From NCBI GenBank assembly GCA_016715325.1, contig JADKAL010000001.1, forward strand, positions 186,001-250,000: a stretch of 64,000 bases of DNA. The letters run 5' to 3'. Each line of letters starts with the position of its first letter. The first letter of the stretch is position 1. Under the pieces are notes generated by a model. That model was not told the origin of the DNA and did no database searches. It saw only the letters and a list, made by a program, of their open reading frames with translations. The DNA is from Methylococcaceae bacterium (lineage in GTDB: Bacteria > Pseudomonadota > Gammaproteobacteria > Methylococcales > Methylomonadaceae). Made by a program: the position numbers and the translations under genes. Positions 10,770 to 20,249 of this stretch are shown here, piece after piece.

Positions 10770-11357
10770 ATGCAAGAAAAGCGCACGGAAATTGTTAAGT
10801 TCCAGGGGATTGTGAAAACCATCCCATCCCATCAGCAGTTGATGAGAGTCAACAAAATGCTGATGGGTGCCGTTTTTTTCTTAATGGTCGTGGTATTTAT
10901 TCTTGGTTTAGTTTTTGTGCCGAATCCTGATATTGTGACTGATTACAATAAAATATATGCCGTCAACTTAGCGGCTCAAGGAATGAATCCGGTCGTTTCA
11001 AAAGAAGTCAATAACCTGAAAGGCCAACTAATTGGCATAGTCAGTGGCTCTATTGAGGGAAAATTAATTACCCTGGAAGAAAGTATTAAGTCTGGGTCCC
11101 TTAAAAATTCAGTGGGTACGATTGAAGACTTGAAAAACGACATTCGCGTTTTGCGTTCGTACACACAAGCACCCGCTAAGGACGATACGGTTGTTTCCAA
11201 TCAAGAACTCGTTCAAGAAGTAACCCAACTTAAAGGACTTATCTATATGAGTTTGGTTTCTTGCGGTCTAATGTTTGCGGCTACTGCGAGTGTTTGGATT
11301 AAAATTCGAAAATATCTGCCGTACCAGGAAATAAAAAGAATTCTGGGTAAACGCTAA
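10770..11357 (+). CDS. Unknown inner-membrane protein with two transmembrane helices
   Basis: A 195-residue protein I do not recognise. A short basic N-terminal region is followed by a first hydrophobic helix (about residues 30-50, MGAVFFLMVVVFILGLVFV). A ~100-residue polar, helical, probably periplasmic segment comes next, then a second helix near residues 155-175 and a basic tail (KIRKYLPYQEIKRILGKR). The layout suggests a small membrane-anchored coiled-coil protein with both ends in the cytoplasm. It lies 135 bases after argG with no clear terminator between, so read-through is possible. No function is proposed. Confidence 0.7.
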   Translation: MQEKRTEIVKFQGIVKTIPSHQQLMRVNKMLMGAVFFLMVVVFILGLVFVPNPDIVTDYNKIYAVNLAAQGMNPVVSKEVNNLKGQLIGIVSGSIEGKLITLEESIKSGSLKNSVGTIEDLKNDIRVLRSYTQAPAKDDTVVSNQELVQEVTQLKGLIYMSLVSCGLMFAATASVWIKIRKYLPYQEIKRILGKR

Positions 11358-11379
11358 GCTATCGATTTTCGACGGACAT

Positions 11380-11410
11380 AAAAAAACCGCCTGAGTAAAA
11401 ATTCAGGCGG
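11380..11410 (-). terminator. Rho-independent terminator for the cytochrome gene
   Basis: An 8-bp perfect stem (CCGCCTGA at 11387-11394 with TCAGGCGG at 11403-11410) and an 8-base loop. Six A bases at 11381-11386 form the T tract on the minus strand, downstream of the cytochrome gene. It may also stop transcripts coming from the convergent membrane-protein gene. Confidence 0.85.
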
Positions 11411-11437
11411 CTCATTATTAATAAGAAGTGGCGTTTC

Positions 11438-11776
11438 TTATTTAGTTTCGAGGTATTTCCACAATGCGTCAAGCGCTTGATCTTTACCGTAGCCTGCTTT
11501 CGTTACCGCCGCATTTTTCATGATCTCATCGATCGCTTTGGGCATTCCGCCTCTGCCGTTAGTCAGAACTTCTTCAAAAGTTGCGCGGGTCAAAGTACCG
11601 GCTTTAATGTTAGCAGTTAACTGTGGGTTTGAAGAGATATCATGGCAAGTGCCGCAACCACGTCCGAAAGCGCGATCATAAATCTTTTTACCGATTTCGA
11701 TCTGTTCATCAGCAAAAACTGATCCACTCAGTGCAATTAATACTACACCTGCAATTGTTCCTATTGTTTTTTTCAT
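11438..11776 (-). CDS. Small periplasmic class I c-type cytochrome
   Basis: A 112-residue precursor. A signal peptide (MKKTIGTIAGVVLIALSG, cleavage after VFA near residue 22) directs it to the periplasm. The single haem site is CGTCH in GRGCGTCHD, and a Met in the GGMPKAID segment is a candidate sixth ligand. The mature protein is ~90 residues, typical of monohaem electron-transfer cytochromes. It is transcribed alone, with its own terminator. The redox partner cannot be told from the context. Confidence 0.9.
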   Translation of the reverse strand: MKKTIGTIAGVVLIALSGSVFADEQIEIGKKIYDRAFGRGCGTCHDISSNPQLTANIKAGTLTRATFEEVLTNGRGGMPKAIDEIMKNAAVTKAGYGKDQALDALWKYLETK

Positions 11777-12379
11777 GTTGACCTCTCTGGGTGGTTAAAA
11801 AAGAACCTTTTGGATTTAAATTTAAAGGTTCGTTTAATCGTTATAAATCGAACGTGAAAGGATAAGAAATAAAAGGAGATAATTCAAATGTTTTATTTCA
11901 AATATCGATTATATTTTTGTCGGATTCATAATATTGTTTTATGAATGAACGCTAACTGAACACGATTTCTGCTTTTAGATATTCGGGTATTCGGAAGACC
12001 GTGTGGAAATTCAAAAATTTTACGTTATTTGGCAAGTCGTACGAAAAATCAATTTAACCTGATGCCATCGATTATCGATTTTTAGAGTGATGCACTTCCA
12101 TACGCTAATATTGACAGAAAACAATATAAGTGTGATAATAAAATCAGCAATTTAGATGAATTATTGAAATGTTAACTTAATCTTTTCTGCTTTACCTAAG
12201 TTCATATCCTATCAAAATCATCAGTCCGCAAGTTTTCTCCAGCTTTTCTAATCTGGTTATCTCTGTTGTTTAGGCTGAAGTTTGAAAGCCTTTTTACCCG
12301 CTGTTTTGCCAGCTTTTTTTAACGCTTAAAGTTAAGGAATTTGGCAGTAACCGGTTATTTTATATATATTATTTAATCA
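11777..12379. other. 603-base intergenic leader upstream of rhlE
   Basis: No credible gene is present. The DNA is AT-rich and lies between the divergent cytochrome and helicase genes, so promoters for both should be here. A short hairpin (AGGCT at 12272-12276 with AGCCT at 12287-12291) followed by a T-run, and another T7 run near 12313, lie within the last 110 bases before the helicase. This is compatible with a long 5' leader or attenuator, but the evidence is weak. Confidence 0.4.
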
Positions 12380-13639
12380 ATGACATTTTCTAATCTCGGC
12401 TTGTCCGAACCCCTTTTGCGCGCAGTCAGCGCGCAAGGTTACACGATCCCTACCCCTATTCAATTGCAAGCGATTCCGGCAGTGTTATCCGGTCAAGATT
12501 TAATGGCGGCAGCCCAAACCGGCACCGGCAAAACGGCGGGCTTTACCTTGCCGTTATTGCAGCGCTTATCTAGCGGAAATAAGGTACAAGCCAATTCAAT
12601 CCGCGCCTTAGTACTAACCCCAACCCGCGAATTGGCGGCGCAAGTCGGTGAAAGTGTCGCCACTTATGGCCAATATTTGCCGCTCCGTTCTGCGGTTATC
12701 TTTGGGGGTGTTTCGATCAACCCGCAAATGATGGCGTTAAGGCGCGGCGTTGATGTGTTGGTCGCCACACCGGGACGGTTAATGGATTTATACAACCAAA
12801 ATGCGGTCAAGTTTTCGCAACTGGAAATCCTGGTGTTGGACGAAGCCGACCGAATGCTGGACATGGGCTTTATCCGCGACATCCGCAAGATCATGGCATT
12901 GCTGCCCAAGCGTCGGCAGACCTTGATGTTCTCGGCGACGTTTTCCGACGACATACGCGGCTTGGCGAAAGATTTGCTGCATAATCCGGCATTCGTCGAG
13001 GCGACCCCACGCAATGCGGCTGCCACGACGGTAAGGCAATGGGTGCATCCCGTCGACCAAAAACGCAAACCGGAATTGCTCAGCCATTTGGTTCGTCATC
13101 ACGCCTGGGAACAGGTCTTGGTCTTTACCCGTACCAAGCACGGTGCTAACCGCGTTGCCGAAAAACTCGCACAAGACGGCATAACCGCCGCCGCTATACA
13201 CGGCAACAAAAGCCAGGGGGCAAGGACAAAGGCGCTCGCGGATTTCAAAAACGGCGGTGTGCGCGTGTTGGTGGCAACCGACATTGCCTCTCGCGGCCTA
13301 GATATTGAACAACTGCCGCAAGTCGTCAATTTCGACCTGCCTAACGTAGCCGAAGATTATGTGCACCGCATTGGTCGTACAGGTCGTGCAGGAGCAAATG
13401 GGCAGGCGGTTTCGTTAGTGAGTATCGACGAAAAGCAAATGCTGTCAGGTATCGAAAAACTGATACGGCAAGTGTTGCCACGTGAGATGGTGGCAGGCTT
13501 CGAGCCGAATTCCAGCATACCTGCAACCCTTCCAGTCAAGCGTCAAACCCGTCCAAGCCATAAACCAGCAGCAAAAACCGGCTTCGACAAGCCGCGTTCT
13601 ACAAGGAACAATAAACAACATAGAAACTTAGCCGGTTAA
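12380..13639 (+). CDS. rhlE: DEAD-box ATP-dependent RNA helicase, RhlE type
   Basis: A 419-residue RNA helicase with the complete motif set in order: the Q motif ([11 protein letters not shown]...PTPIQ), motif [10 protein letters not shown], Ia [39 protein letters not shown] and [12 protein letters not shown]. The basic, Pro- and Lys-rich C-terminal tail (from about residue 380) is typical of RhlE and used for RNA contacts. RhlE proteins act in ribosome assembly and RNA turnover, often in the cold. The long upstream gap would fit cold-responsive control, but no cold-shock element was identified. Confidence 0.93.
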   Translation: MTFSNLGLSEPLLRAVSAQGYTIPTPIQLQAIPAVLSGQDLMAAAQTGTGKTAGFTLPLLQRLSSGNKVQANSIRALVLTPTRELAAQVGESVATYGQYLPLRSAVIFGGVSINPQMMALRRGVDVLVATPGRLMDLYNQNAVKFSQLEILVLDEADRMLDMGFIRDIRKIMALLPKRRQTLMFSATFSDDIRGLAKDLLHNPAFVEATPRNAAATTVRQWVHPVDQKRKPELLSHLVRHHAWEQVLVFTRTKHGANRVAEKLAQDGITAAAIHGNKSQGARTKALADFKNGGVRVLVATDIASRGLDIEQLPQVVNFDLPNVAEDYVHRIGRTGRAGANGQAVSLVSIDEKQMLSGIEKLIRQVLPREMVAGFEPNSSIPATLPVKRQTRPSHKPAAKTGFDKPRSTRNNKQHRNLAG

Positions 13640-14189
13640 GAATCAAAACTTGGGCTTTTTGCTATTGAGTGAAAAGCGTATAGGTTTAAGTGAGTCTTGA
13701 TCCGGTGCTCTGATACAAAGGCATTTCCATCTCGGTGTTTTCGATACGCGCTTAAGGTGCTTGCCGAAGCCCACTATCATGCCGCCAAAACGACCCCGCC
13801 TGAATTAGTTGACGAATAGCTGCGGGGTCATCAGCAACTTTAAAAGCGATATGCTTGGCATCTACCACGGTATATCGGCTACTACATGCACGCGTGCCTG
13901 GACGAGTTTTATTATCGTCTAAACTGACGATTCTGGAAAAACCAACCGCGTGATGAAGTTGTGCACTACTCACCAACGGTTTTGCCGCTATCTGTAACTT
14001 GTCAATAGCAATGAAATATTAAATTCCTGATTGTCTCTTAATGACCGTTTAGTAAAATTTAATATTTTAAGGAATTAATTTTTAGAATGTCCGAGAAGAC
14101 ACCAGTGTTAACGTTCGGGTTTTGTTCCTTACAATTCTTGTGCTTACCTTAGAAACTAACGCATTTTTCCCTCTCTGATATTCGCTTCG
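13640..14189. other. 550-base intergenic region without a supported gene
   Basis: A 74-codon minus-strand frame at 13752-13976 is not convincing: there is no ribosome site and no recognised motif. A 12-base AT-rich inverted repeat (AAATATTAAATT at 14014-14025 and its complement at 14056-14067) may be a weak hairpin. Otherwise nothing is seen. Confidence 0.4.
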
Positions 14190-14798
14190 CTACCAAGTTC
14201 GGTACCTTCCAGTATCTAAATGAACAAAATTATTCCGAGGATAATAACCCACGCCACCTTGGGCCATGACTAAAGCGTTATTTTTAATTGTTTTGCAAGA
14301 TACCCCTTCAACCCGAATGTCTATGGCTCTGCCTTGCATGTGATAACTATGTTCAGCAACCCCGTGACTATGTTTACGTAACCTGGCATTGGTTAACGGA
14401 GAACGATAACCGGAGAGGATTAGAAAAGGTTTATTAAATCCAATGGATTGTTTGAGATCGAACAATTGATCCAGCAATGCCGGATCAATCGGGTGAACGT
14501 CGTCGGTTCGGAAGTCGCGAAGCAGATAATTAACTTCCTGCAATGCGTCTTTAAAATACCTACCATGCTCAAAATAGGTTATCTTTAATTTTTCGCCGGT
14601 GTGCGTATGTTCGAAGGAAAGCGTTTTGTAGCTAGGACCATGCAGATAGGCTTCCCTTGTTTGCTCGCTATATTCACCTTTGTGCCGGACGGAGGCCGTT
14701 TCAATTCCGCATCCACTTAAAGCCAACACAGACCCATAAGCCAGTTTCATTAGAAACTTGCGTCTTGATGCGATCGTGATATCTTCGTCAATCTTCAT
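14190..14798 (-). CDS. MepK-like (DUF882/YcbK) murein endopeptidase, Tat signal
   Basis: A 202-residue protein of the DUF882 family related to M15 peptidases; E. coli MepK (YcbK) cleaves 3-3 and 4-3 crosslinks in peptidoglycan. The N-terminus carries a twin-arginine motif (SRRKFLMK) before a hydrophobic stretch ending in LALSGCG, so it is probably exported folded and may be lipidated at that Cys. Zinc-site residues are visible in HSYHMQGRAIDI and in NNFVHLDTG near the C-terminus. It is divergent from an L,D-transpeptidase gene 770 bases away; the equivalent pair, ycbK next to ycbB, is found in enterobacteria. Together they would make and cut 3-3 crosslinks. Confidence 0.85.
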   Translation of the reverse strand: MKIDEDITIASRRKFLMKLAYGSVLALSGCGIETASVRHKGEYSEQTREAYLHGPSYKTLSFEHTHTGEKLKITYFEHGRYFKDALQEVNYLLRDFRTDDVHPIDPALLDQLFDLKQSIGFNKPFLILSGYRSPLTNARLRKHSHGVAEHSYHMQGRAIDIRVEGVSCKTIKNNALVMAQGGVGYYPRNNFVHLDTGRYRTW

Positions 14799-15569
14799 AT
14801 TTTTGATAATGGCTCGATTAAAGCTTCAACTTACATAATGCTTTTATTAACTAGGTCAATAAGTTTAGTACGACTCTTCAGAATTTGTATAAGTTCATAC
14901 CTATTCTATATAGAATGTTATTTTATAGAAATATCTTTCGGGTGAAATTAAATTTACAAATTACTTTTTTCCAGGTCATTTTATCATTGGTATTAGCGGT
15001 CACGAGGGCCGGACCTAAGAAATATTAGCCTGATACTGATCGGCGGATAAAATTGAATGATAATTGACCGAATGTTGCTTTCAGAATTTACCCTGGGATT
15101 GAAGTGAGAACTGACATAGTTACGTGATCCCACCTAAGGTTAACAAGGTCGAGGGCAACTTAGTTGAATTGGGAGTAGATGGATCATTCTGTCAGAGTTG
15201 GAATGACTCTATTCCCATGAATATACCGTCGGTGAATGCCAAAATCGTAAGCTGTAGGTTTATGACCTGTATCATAAACCCCGATCAAATGAGATTTTTA
15301 GCGCAGCATCGTTCGAACGTAAAGCGGCTTACTGCTCGGTCTATTCGATCATGCCAGTCCAATGATCTTTCTTTGTTTCATTGCCATTGGTATGACAGAG
15401 TATTTTTGGCGTAGACGGCTATGATAAAATATAAGTAATTTAATATGGATAAAACTGATTGAGAGTGCTAACCGGAGACTGACCTTAATCCTAATATCCC
15501 ATAAGGTTGTCTTGTTGGAGATACTGCTTGGATTTTAATCAATACACTTAATTTGAACGCGCTGATTTA
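14799..15569. other. 771-base intergenic region between divergent cell-wall genes
   Basis: The region must hold promoters for both flanking genes. A 96-codon GTG-started frame at 15124-15414 has no ribosome site, an unusual amino-acid make-up and no recognised motif, so I do not call it. No tRNA, repeat family member or mobile element was seen. Confidence 0.4.
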
Positions 15570-17036
15570 ATGAAAATGGCCGGTTATTTTATTACGTTGA
15601 AACCCCTTATCCTCTGGCTGGTCGCGGCTACCCTGGCTTTTTCAACCATTGTGCAAGCGAATCCGCACGAAATATTTGTTAGTAAAGACATACTGCCTTA
15701 TGGGTTTTCCGTAACGGCTTTACCAGGAAAGAACGAAGTCGATCCGCGCAAGGTCATCACACTGGAGGCAGTGGGCTTGGGCGTAAGCTTATCTGAAATT
15801 GAACTGCTCGATAGCAGCGGAAATATACTATTTGAGGCGAAGAATCAAACCAAATTGAGCTTGCCCGCGCCTTTGGCTTTTGGAATGCGCCACACTATTA
15901 AGGTGATAGCAGTGCGGGGTTGGACTAGACAATCCGAGACTCGTGAAATTAACTTCACAACGGTTGCTGTTCCCAAATTGGAAGGACCGACGCTTAGAAC
16001 ACTGGAACCGGACGCCTCCGTGACCTTGCATTTTGACCGGCCGGTGAGTGAAGTGCAGGCCACGGGCGGCTTGACCTTGAGCGCGAAAGCCGACACCACC
16101 GGTCAAAATATCCGGCTGTTAGCCAGTGCTTATGAGCAAGAACATAGTTATCCGGTTCAGTTAAACTATAAAACCGCCACAGGCGTCCCTTTGCCGTCGG
16201 TAACCCTGGAATTACAAACTCCGCCAGCCCTCGCCGTTAACACTAACGTCAGGGGATTAAGCAATTTAGGATTGATGCTGCCACTGCAAATGACTTTCAG
16301 CGAACCTTTAGCTGATCGAAACAACGTCCCGAGTTATCTCCAAGTAGAAACCCGCGACGGCAAAGTAATCCCTGGAAAATGGCGTTGGATCGGACAGCGC
16401 CAACTCAGATTTACTCCCCAACCAGTTTGGCCCGCTTCAAGTAGCATCGAAGTCAAAGCCGATATACAAAAGTTAAGAAGTGAGCGTGGCGGGATGCTAA
16501 AGCAAATCTTGGTCGAACAGTTCAGCACCGGCACAGACCGAAGGCTTTTTGTTTACCTGGACAGCCAGCTTGTGGAGGCATTGGAAAATGGCAAAGTGAT
16601 CCGCACCTTCAAGGTAAGTACGGGTAAAAGCAAAACGCCTACGGTGACAGGAAATTATTACATTTACGATCGTTACCGGCACAAAACTATGCGTAGCGAT
16701 GTCGACCAGGGGCAACCCGGATTCTATGAAGTGAAAGATGTACCTTATACTCAGTTCTTCTATAAAGACTATGCCTTCCATGGCGCATTTTGGCACAATA
16801 GTTTTGGTCGTCCCGCCAGTCATGGCTGCGTAAACATGGCGACAAAAGAACATAACAGACGCTGGCCGAATGTTTCCGAGGATGCCGGATGGCTTTATGA
16901 ATGGGGAGCGCTTGGCATACCGGTGATTGTAATGCATAAGGCGTCCGAAACTATGCGGGCGGGTCAGGTGGCTGACAATGCAAGTAAAAGCCGTCAAAAA
17001 GCTAGCGCCGTATCAGCCGAGGTGGCTATTAGGTAA
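15570..17036 (+). CDS. L,D-transpeptidase with Ig-like domains (YkuD family)
   Basis: A 488-residue exported protein. The N-terminal hydrophobic segment (LILWLVAATLAFSTIVQA) is a signal peptide. Residues ~40-310 form repeated beta-rich domains similar in layout to the Ig-like domains of mycobacterial LdtMt2. The catalytic YkuD domain is C-terminal: FHGAFWHNSFGRPASHGCVN holds the conserved His and the catalytic Cys of the HxxxxxxxxxSHGCxN signature. Such enzymes form 3-3 peptidoglycan crosslinks or attach proteins to the wall. The divergent MepK-like gene supports a role in 3-3 crosslink turnover. Confidence 0.9.
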   Translation: MKMAGYFITLKPLILWLVAATLAFSTIVQANPHEIFVSKDILPYGFSVTALPGKNEVDPRKVITLEAVGLGVSLSEIELLDSSGNILFEAKNQTKLSLPAPLAFGMRHTIKVIAVRGWTRQSETREINFTTVAVPKLEGPTLRTLEPDASVTLHFDRPVSEVQATGGLTLSAKADTTGQNIRLLASAYEQEHSYPVQLNYKTATGVPLPSVTLELQTPPALAVNTNVRGLSNLGLMLPLQMTFSEPLADRNNVPSYLQVETRDGKVIPGKWRWIGQRQLRFTPQPVWPASSSIEVKADIQKLRSERGGMLKQILVEQFSTGTDRRLFVYLDSQLVEALENGKVIRTFKVSTGKSKTPTVTGNYYIYDRYRHKTMRSDVDQGQPGFYEVKDVPYTQFFYKDYAFHGAFWHNSFGRPASHGCVNMATKEHNRRWPNVSEDAGWLYEWGALGIPVIVMHKASETMRAGQVADNASKSRQKASAVSAEVAIR

Positions 17037-17537
17037 AAGCTTGCCGGTAGGTTGATTTGCTGCTAAGCAGTCGTATTCAAGTGTAGGGAAGTGTTCAATC
17101 GACGCGATATTTACTGAATTGTTTCTCATAAAACGTTTATGCAAAAATCTCAACGCTGTTACCGGTTACTAACCATGACCCATGATGGTTAAATATTTTG
17201 ATGAGCGGCACAGATCCATATCTCACTAACCGCTGAAGCCATGTTAAATGAATATCGGGTTCTCATGCAGTAATCGGAATTCAAGTTATCGGAGGCAATA
17301 GATTCTTGAACGTTCGAAGATCCCAAAAATACTCATCAGAGTATTTTTGACAATAAAGACTATGATTTTTCAATTATTATTTGCTATCGTCAATTTCGCA
17401 ACGATTGCGGGCGTTCAGAATCAACAGCAAAGCGTATTGCGTCGGCTGAATTAAGACACGTATTCGTCGTAACACGGTTCGGGTTTTTTGCGCCTTTGGA
17501 TTCTACCTTGTCGGGGGCACTAGATCCTGATAGTCAG
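17037..17537. other. 501-base intergenic region between convergent genes
   Basis: It contains the hairpin described at 17324-17349 and no convincing reading frame. The flanking genes converge, so terminators rather than promoters are expected. Confidence 0.4.
17324..17349. terminator. Bidirectional hairpin, possible terminator
   Basis: An 11-bp perfect stem (CAAAAATACTC at 17324-17334 with its complement at 17339-17349) and a 4-base ATCA loop. The arms carry A5 and T5 runs, so either strand ends in a short T tract. The low GC makes it a weak terminator. It lies ~290 bases after the transpeptidase gene and ~190 bases after the end of the convergent methylase gene. Confidence 0.45.
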
Positions 17538-18575
17538 TTATTGTTTAGAATTCAGTTGCCCACAAGCGGCTAAGACATCATCGCCTTTAGTGCCTCTTAT
17601 TAATGTCGGGATTTTAAACCTTTCTAATACAGCTTTAAATTGTTCAATGGTATCTAAACCCGGACACTGGTAATGTGAGTCCGGGAATGGGTTAAAGGGA
17701 ATTAAGTTAATGTAAGCACTTTTACCGAACAGTATCATGCCCAATTTTTCGGCATCTTCTGGTGAATCATTAAAATCTTTTATCAGAATATATTCATAGG
17801 TGATAAATTGTTTTTTACCTAAAGGTATTTGGTCGACAACTTTCAGCACCTCATCTAGCGGATACTTTTTATTGATGGGGATCAGTTCATTCCGCTTTTC
17901 TTCAAAAGGTGAATGCAGCGATAGCGCAAGGTTTACGCCAGGAATTTCCTGGCTCCATCGTTTAAGTCCAGGAATATAACCAGCTGTTGAAATGGTAATT
18001 TTTTGAAAACCAATTGAAGCGCCGTGTTGTGATAAAAAGATTTCACACGCTTTTTTGACGGCATCAAAATTATGTAAAGGTTCCCCTTGCCCCATAAACA
18101 CAATATTTAAAATCCGCTCTTCCCCAGGCCTGTTTTGCGCCAACCAACGCCACGCCTGAAGAAACTGGCCAACCATTTCACTGGTCGTCAAATTTCTTTT
18201 TAGCCCCTGTTTTCCGGTAAAACAAAAAGAGCAATTCATGGCACAGCCAACTTGCGATGAAAGGCAAATTGAATATTTTTTTTGAAACGGAATCAGGACG
18301 GTTTCAACTTTATGATCATCTTTAAGCCTAAATAGAAATTTTACGCTTCGATCTTTTGTTGACTCTTGAACGGTATCAATTTCGGGAAGAGAAAAATCGA
18401 AATTATCTTGAATAAAAACCAATGAATCTTTTGCAATATTTGTCGTGCATTGCGCCTTTTCTTTCTTCTTATAATGCCAATTAAAAAGCAGAGACGCTGC
18501 AGAATCGTTTAAATCATTCTGACGTAAAACCGTTTCAAAATCGGAAAAATTTAAATCATAAAAGGATTGTTTCAA
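17538..18575 (-). CDS. RlmN-family 23S rRNA/tRNA adenine C2-methyltransferase
   Basis: A ~345-residue radical-SAM enzyme. The cluster motif is CAMNCSFCFTGKQG near residue 115 (CxxxCxxC), GQGEPLHN follows near 165, and the C-terminal ACGQL holds the Cys that forms the methyl-transfer intermediate. INLIPFNPFPDSHY favours RlmN over Cfr. RlmN methylates A2503 of 23S rRNA and A37 of some tRNAs. No ATG start is available; TTG at 18575 has GGAGAG seven bases upstream, and TTG at 18590 is the longest option. It is AT-richer than its neighbours and shorter than typical RlmN (about 380), so it may be an extra paralogue next to the IS island rather than the housekeeping copy. Confidence 0.85.
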   Translation of the reverse strand: MKQSFYDLNFSDFETVLRQNDLNDSAASLLFNWHYKKKEKAQCTTNIAKDSLVFIQDNFDFSLPEIDTVQESTKDRSVKFLFRLKDDHKVETVLIPFQKKYSICLSSQVGCAMNCSFCFTGKQGLKRNLTTSEMVGQFLQAWRWLAQNRPGEERILNIVFMGQGEPLHNFDAVKKACEIFLSQHGASIGFQKITISTAGYIPGLKRWSQEIPGVNLALSLHSPFEEKRNELIPINKKYPLDEVLKVVDQIPLGKKQFITYEYILIKDFNDSPEDAEKLGMILFGKSAYINLIPFNPFPDSHYQCPGLDTIEQFKAVLERFKIPTLIRGTKGDDVLAACGQLNSKQ

Positions 18576-18732
18576 AAATTGTCTCTCCAAGAAATCCTAC
18601 TATTTTAACAATAACTAATCGTAAGAAATATTAGATTTGATAGAGCAATACTATGGAATCTGGGGCTTGTTGTAATGATTTAATTAAACCGACACATCTA
18701 AAGACAGATTTATAATGTCTTAAGAGGTGAAC

Positions 18733-18988
18733 ATGAATAATCATACAAAACGACCCACTCCTAAATTCACATTAGAATTTAAACAAGATGCTTTGAAGTT
18801 AGTACGAAAAGGGCTATACCCACCAGCAAGCAGCCGAAAACAAAACATCTAAATGATGAAAAATTTAGAGCTAAAGCATCAGCCAAACTGAGTATTATCG
18901 ATTATTTGGCTTTTAACAAAGGCAAACGATCACATTCAAAATTAGGTTATCAATCCCCGTTGCAATATGAACGGGATTTTTATAGAAA
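18733..18988 (+). pseudogene. IS3-family transposase remnants (OrfA start, OrfB end)
   Basis: From ATG 18733 the first frame reads MNNHTKRPTPKFTLEFKQDA, a typical IS3 OrfA N-terminus. A frame slip after VRKG restores YTHQQAAEN. From 18852 the text is OrfB C-terminal (KLSIIDYLAFNKGKRSHSKL, then GYQSPLQYERDFYRK). The middle of both proteins, including the DDE core, is missing. The OrfB end continues on the far side of the nested IS at 20210-20224, where AGA AAG TAT GTC TAA completes it. Confidence 0.8.
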
Positions 18989-20209
18989 GAGACCTTTGCA
19001 CGGACAGCAGAAACTGCGGCTGAATGGTTATAAGCCGATTTTTTGAATTGGCGTTGGCATTAATAAGTAGTATTCGGCTGAATTAGGCATTAGCTGTCAA
19101 TTTTTCTTCACAATCTTGACTCTTGTCGCCGTTTTCCGTGCATTGGACGGACTTATCCTATGCAAGCCATCATCTCGGCCTGGACAGTTACGCCGCGCTT
19201 GATGTTATAAGCCATCGCCGCCAGCATGAACTGGGTTTGGTTACGCTTAAGGCCCAGATAACGCGCCTTGGCGATCGGCCATAGTGCTGCTTAAGCACAC
19301 CAAACACGCGCTCGACGGTGCTGCGGACGCTTGACCACTGCCGGTTTTGGTTGTTTTTGGCGGTCGCTTAACGTTGGTTGCGTTGGCTTTGTTGAGGATA
19401 CGGTTGCCGGTGTTACGCTTAGCCAGCAGCCGGTCGTGTTCGGCACTGGCATAGGCCTTGTCGGCATATACCTGTTCCTCGGTATAGGTCAGCAGTTTTT
19501 TGAGGGAATGAGAGTCATGTTCGTTGCCGGGAGTATAGTCAACGGCTTTGATGAAGCCGTCCTCATCGACATTGACGTGTGCCTTATAGCCATAGGTGCT
19601 GGTCTTCTTGCCGTTGGCCGCGACTTTGACGTTGTAACCGGCGTCGCTGTCTTGGGTGTTTTCCCGTCCTTGCCCTTGCGCGGGCGGCTTTGCTTGGCCT
19701 CATGACGGTAGCACCCACGATGCTGACTTCGCCGGACTTGATACACAAACCTTTGGCCGATAGTTGCTGGTTGACTTCGGACAACAAGGTGTCCAGCAAT
19801 CCCTGCTGGGTTAATGTGTTGCGGAACCGCCAGATCGTACTGTGGTCGGGTACGCCTTTTCGCTCAACCCTAAGTTGATGAAGCGCCGGAACATCAAGTC
19901 CCGCGCCAGTTGCTTCTCTAACCCAGGGTCACTCAAGCGATACCAGCTTTGTAACAACAAGGCCTTGACACATCAACGGCGGCCACGCCGCCTCGCCTTG
20001 CTTGGCATGGATGCCCGCCATCAGCTCCTATCGCTTTCCAGTCGATCAACTGGTCAATGCCATCCAGCTCCTCCAAGGCTTCGTGGTGCTTGGACAAGGG
20101 CATCGCTTAAACTGGTTTGGGTTAGGTTCTTCCAGGACATAGATATTACTCGGGCTTTAATAAAGGCTTATTTTACCAATTTGAGGGCTTGAGTTCGTGC
20201 AAAGGTCTC
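18989..20209 (-). mobile_element. IS5-family insertion sequence nested in the IS3 remnant
   Basis: A 1221-base element with 14-bp perfect terminal inverted repeats (GAGACCTTTGCACG at 18989-19002, complement at 20196-20209). It is flanked by a direct repeat AGAAA at 18984-18988 and 20210-20214, a likely target duplication. Removing the element and one copy of the repeat restores the end of the IS3 OrfB frame, which proves the insertion order. The single transposase gene on the minus strand is degenerate. Confidence 0.85.
19153..20140 (-). pseudogene. Degenerate IS5-family DDE transposase
   Basis: The minus strand reads MSWKNLTQTSLSDAL from 20140, then pieces in changing frames: DPGLEKQLARDLMFRRFINL, DTLLSEVNQQLSAKGLCIKS, EAKQSRPRKGKDGK and an LGLKRNQTQFMLAAMAYNIK tail ending near 19153. 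All regions of a ~325-residue transposase are present but several small indels break the frame, so this copy cannot make a full protein. Whether all indels are real or some are assembly errors is unclear. Confidence 0.8.
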
Positions 20210-20249
20210 AGAAAGTATGTCTAAAAAAGTGTCCGGTTTTTGTTGACCA

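Noticed and set aside
13752..13976. 74-codon minus-strand frame after rhlE
   Set aside because: No ribosome site, no recognised motif, and no partner gene; kept only as a note on the intergenic region.
15124..15414. 96-codon frame starting with GTG between the MepK-like and transpeptidase genes
   Set aside because: No ribosome binding site, odd composition rich in Ser, Cys and His, and no motif; it lies in a divergent promoter region.
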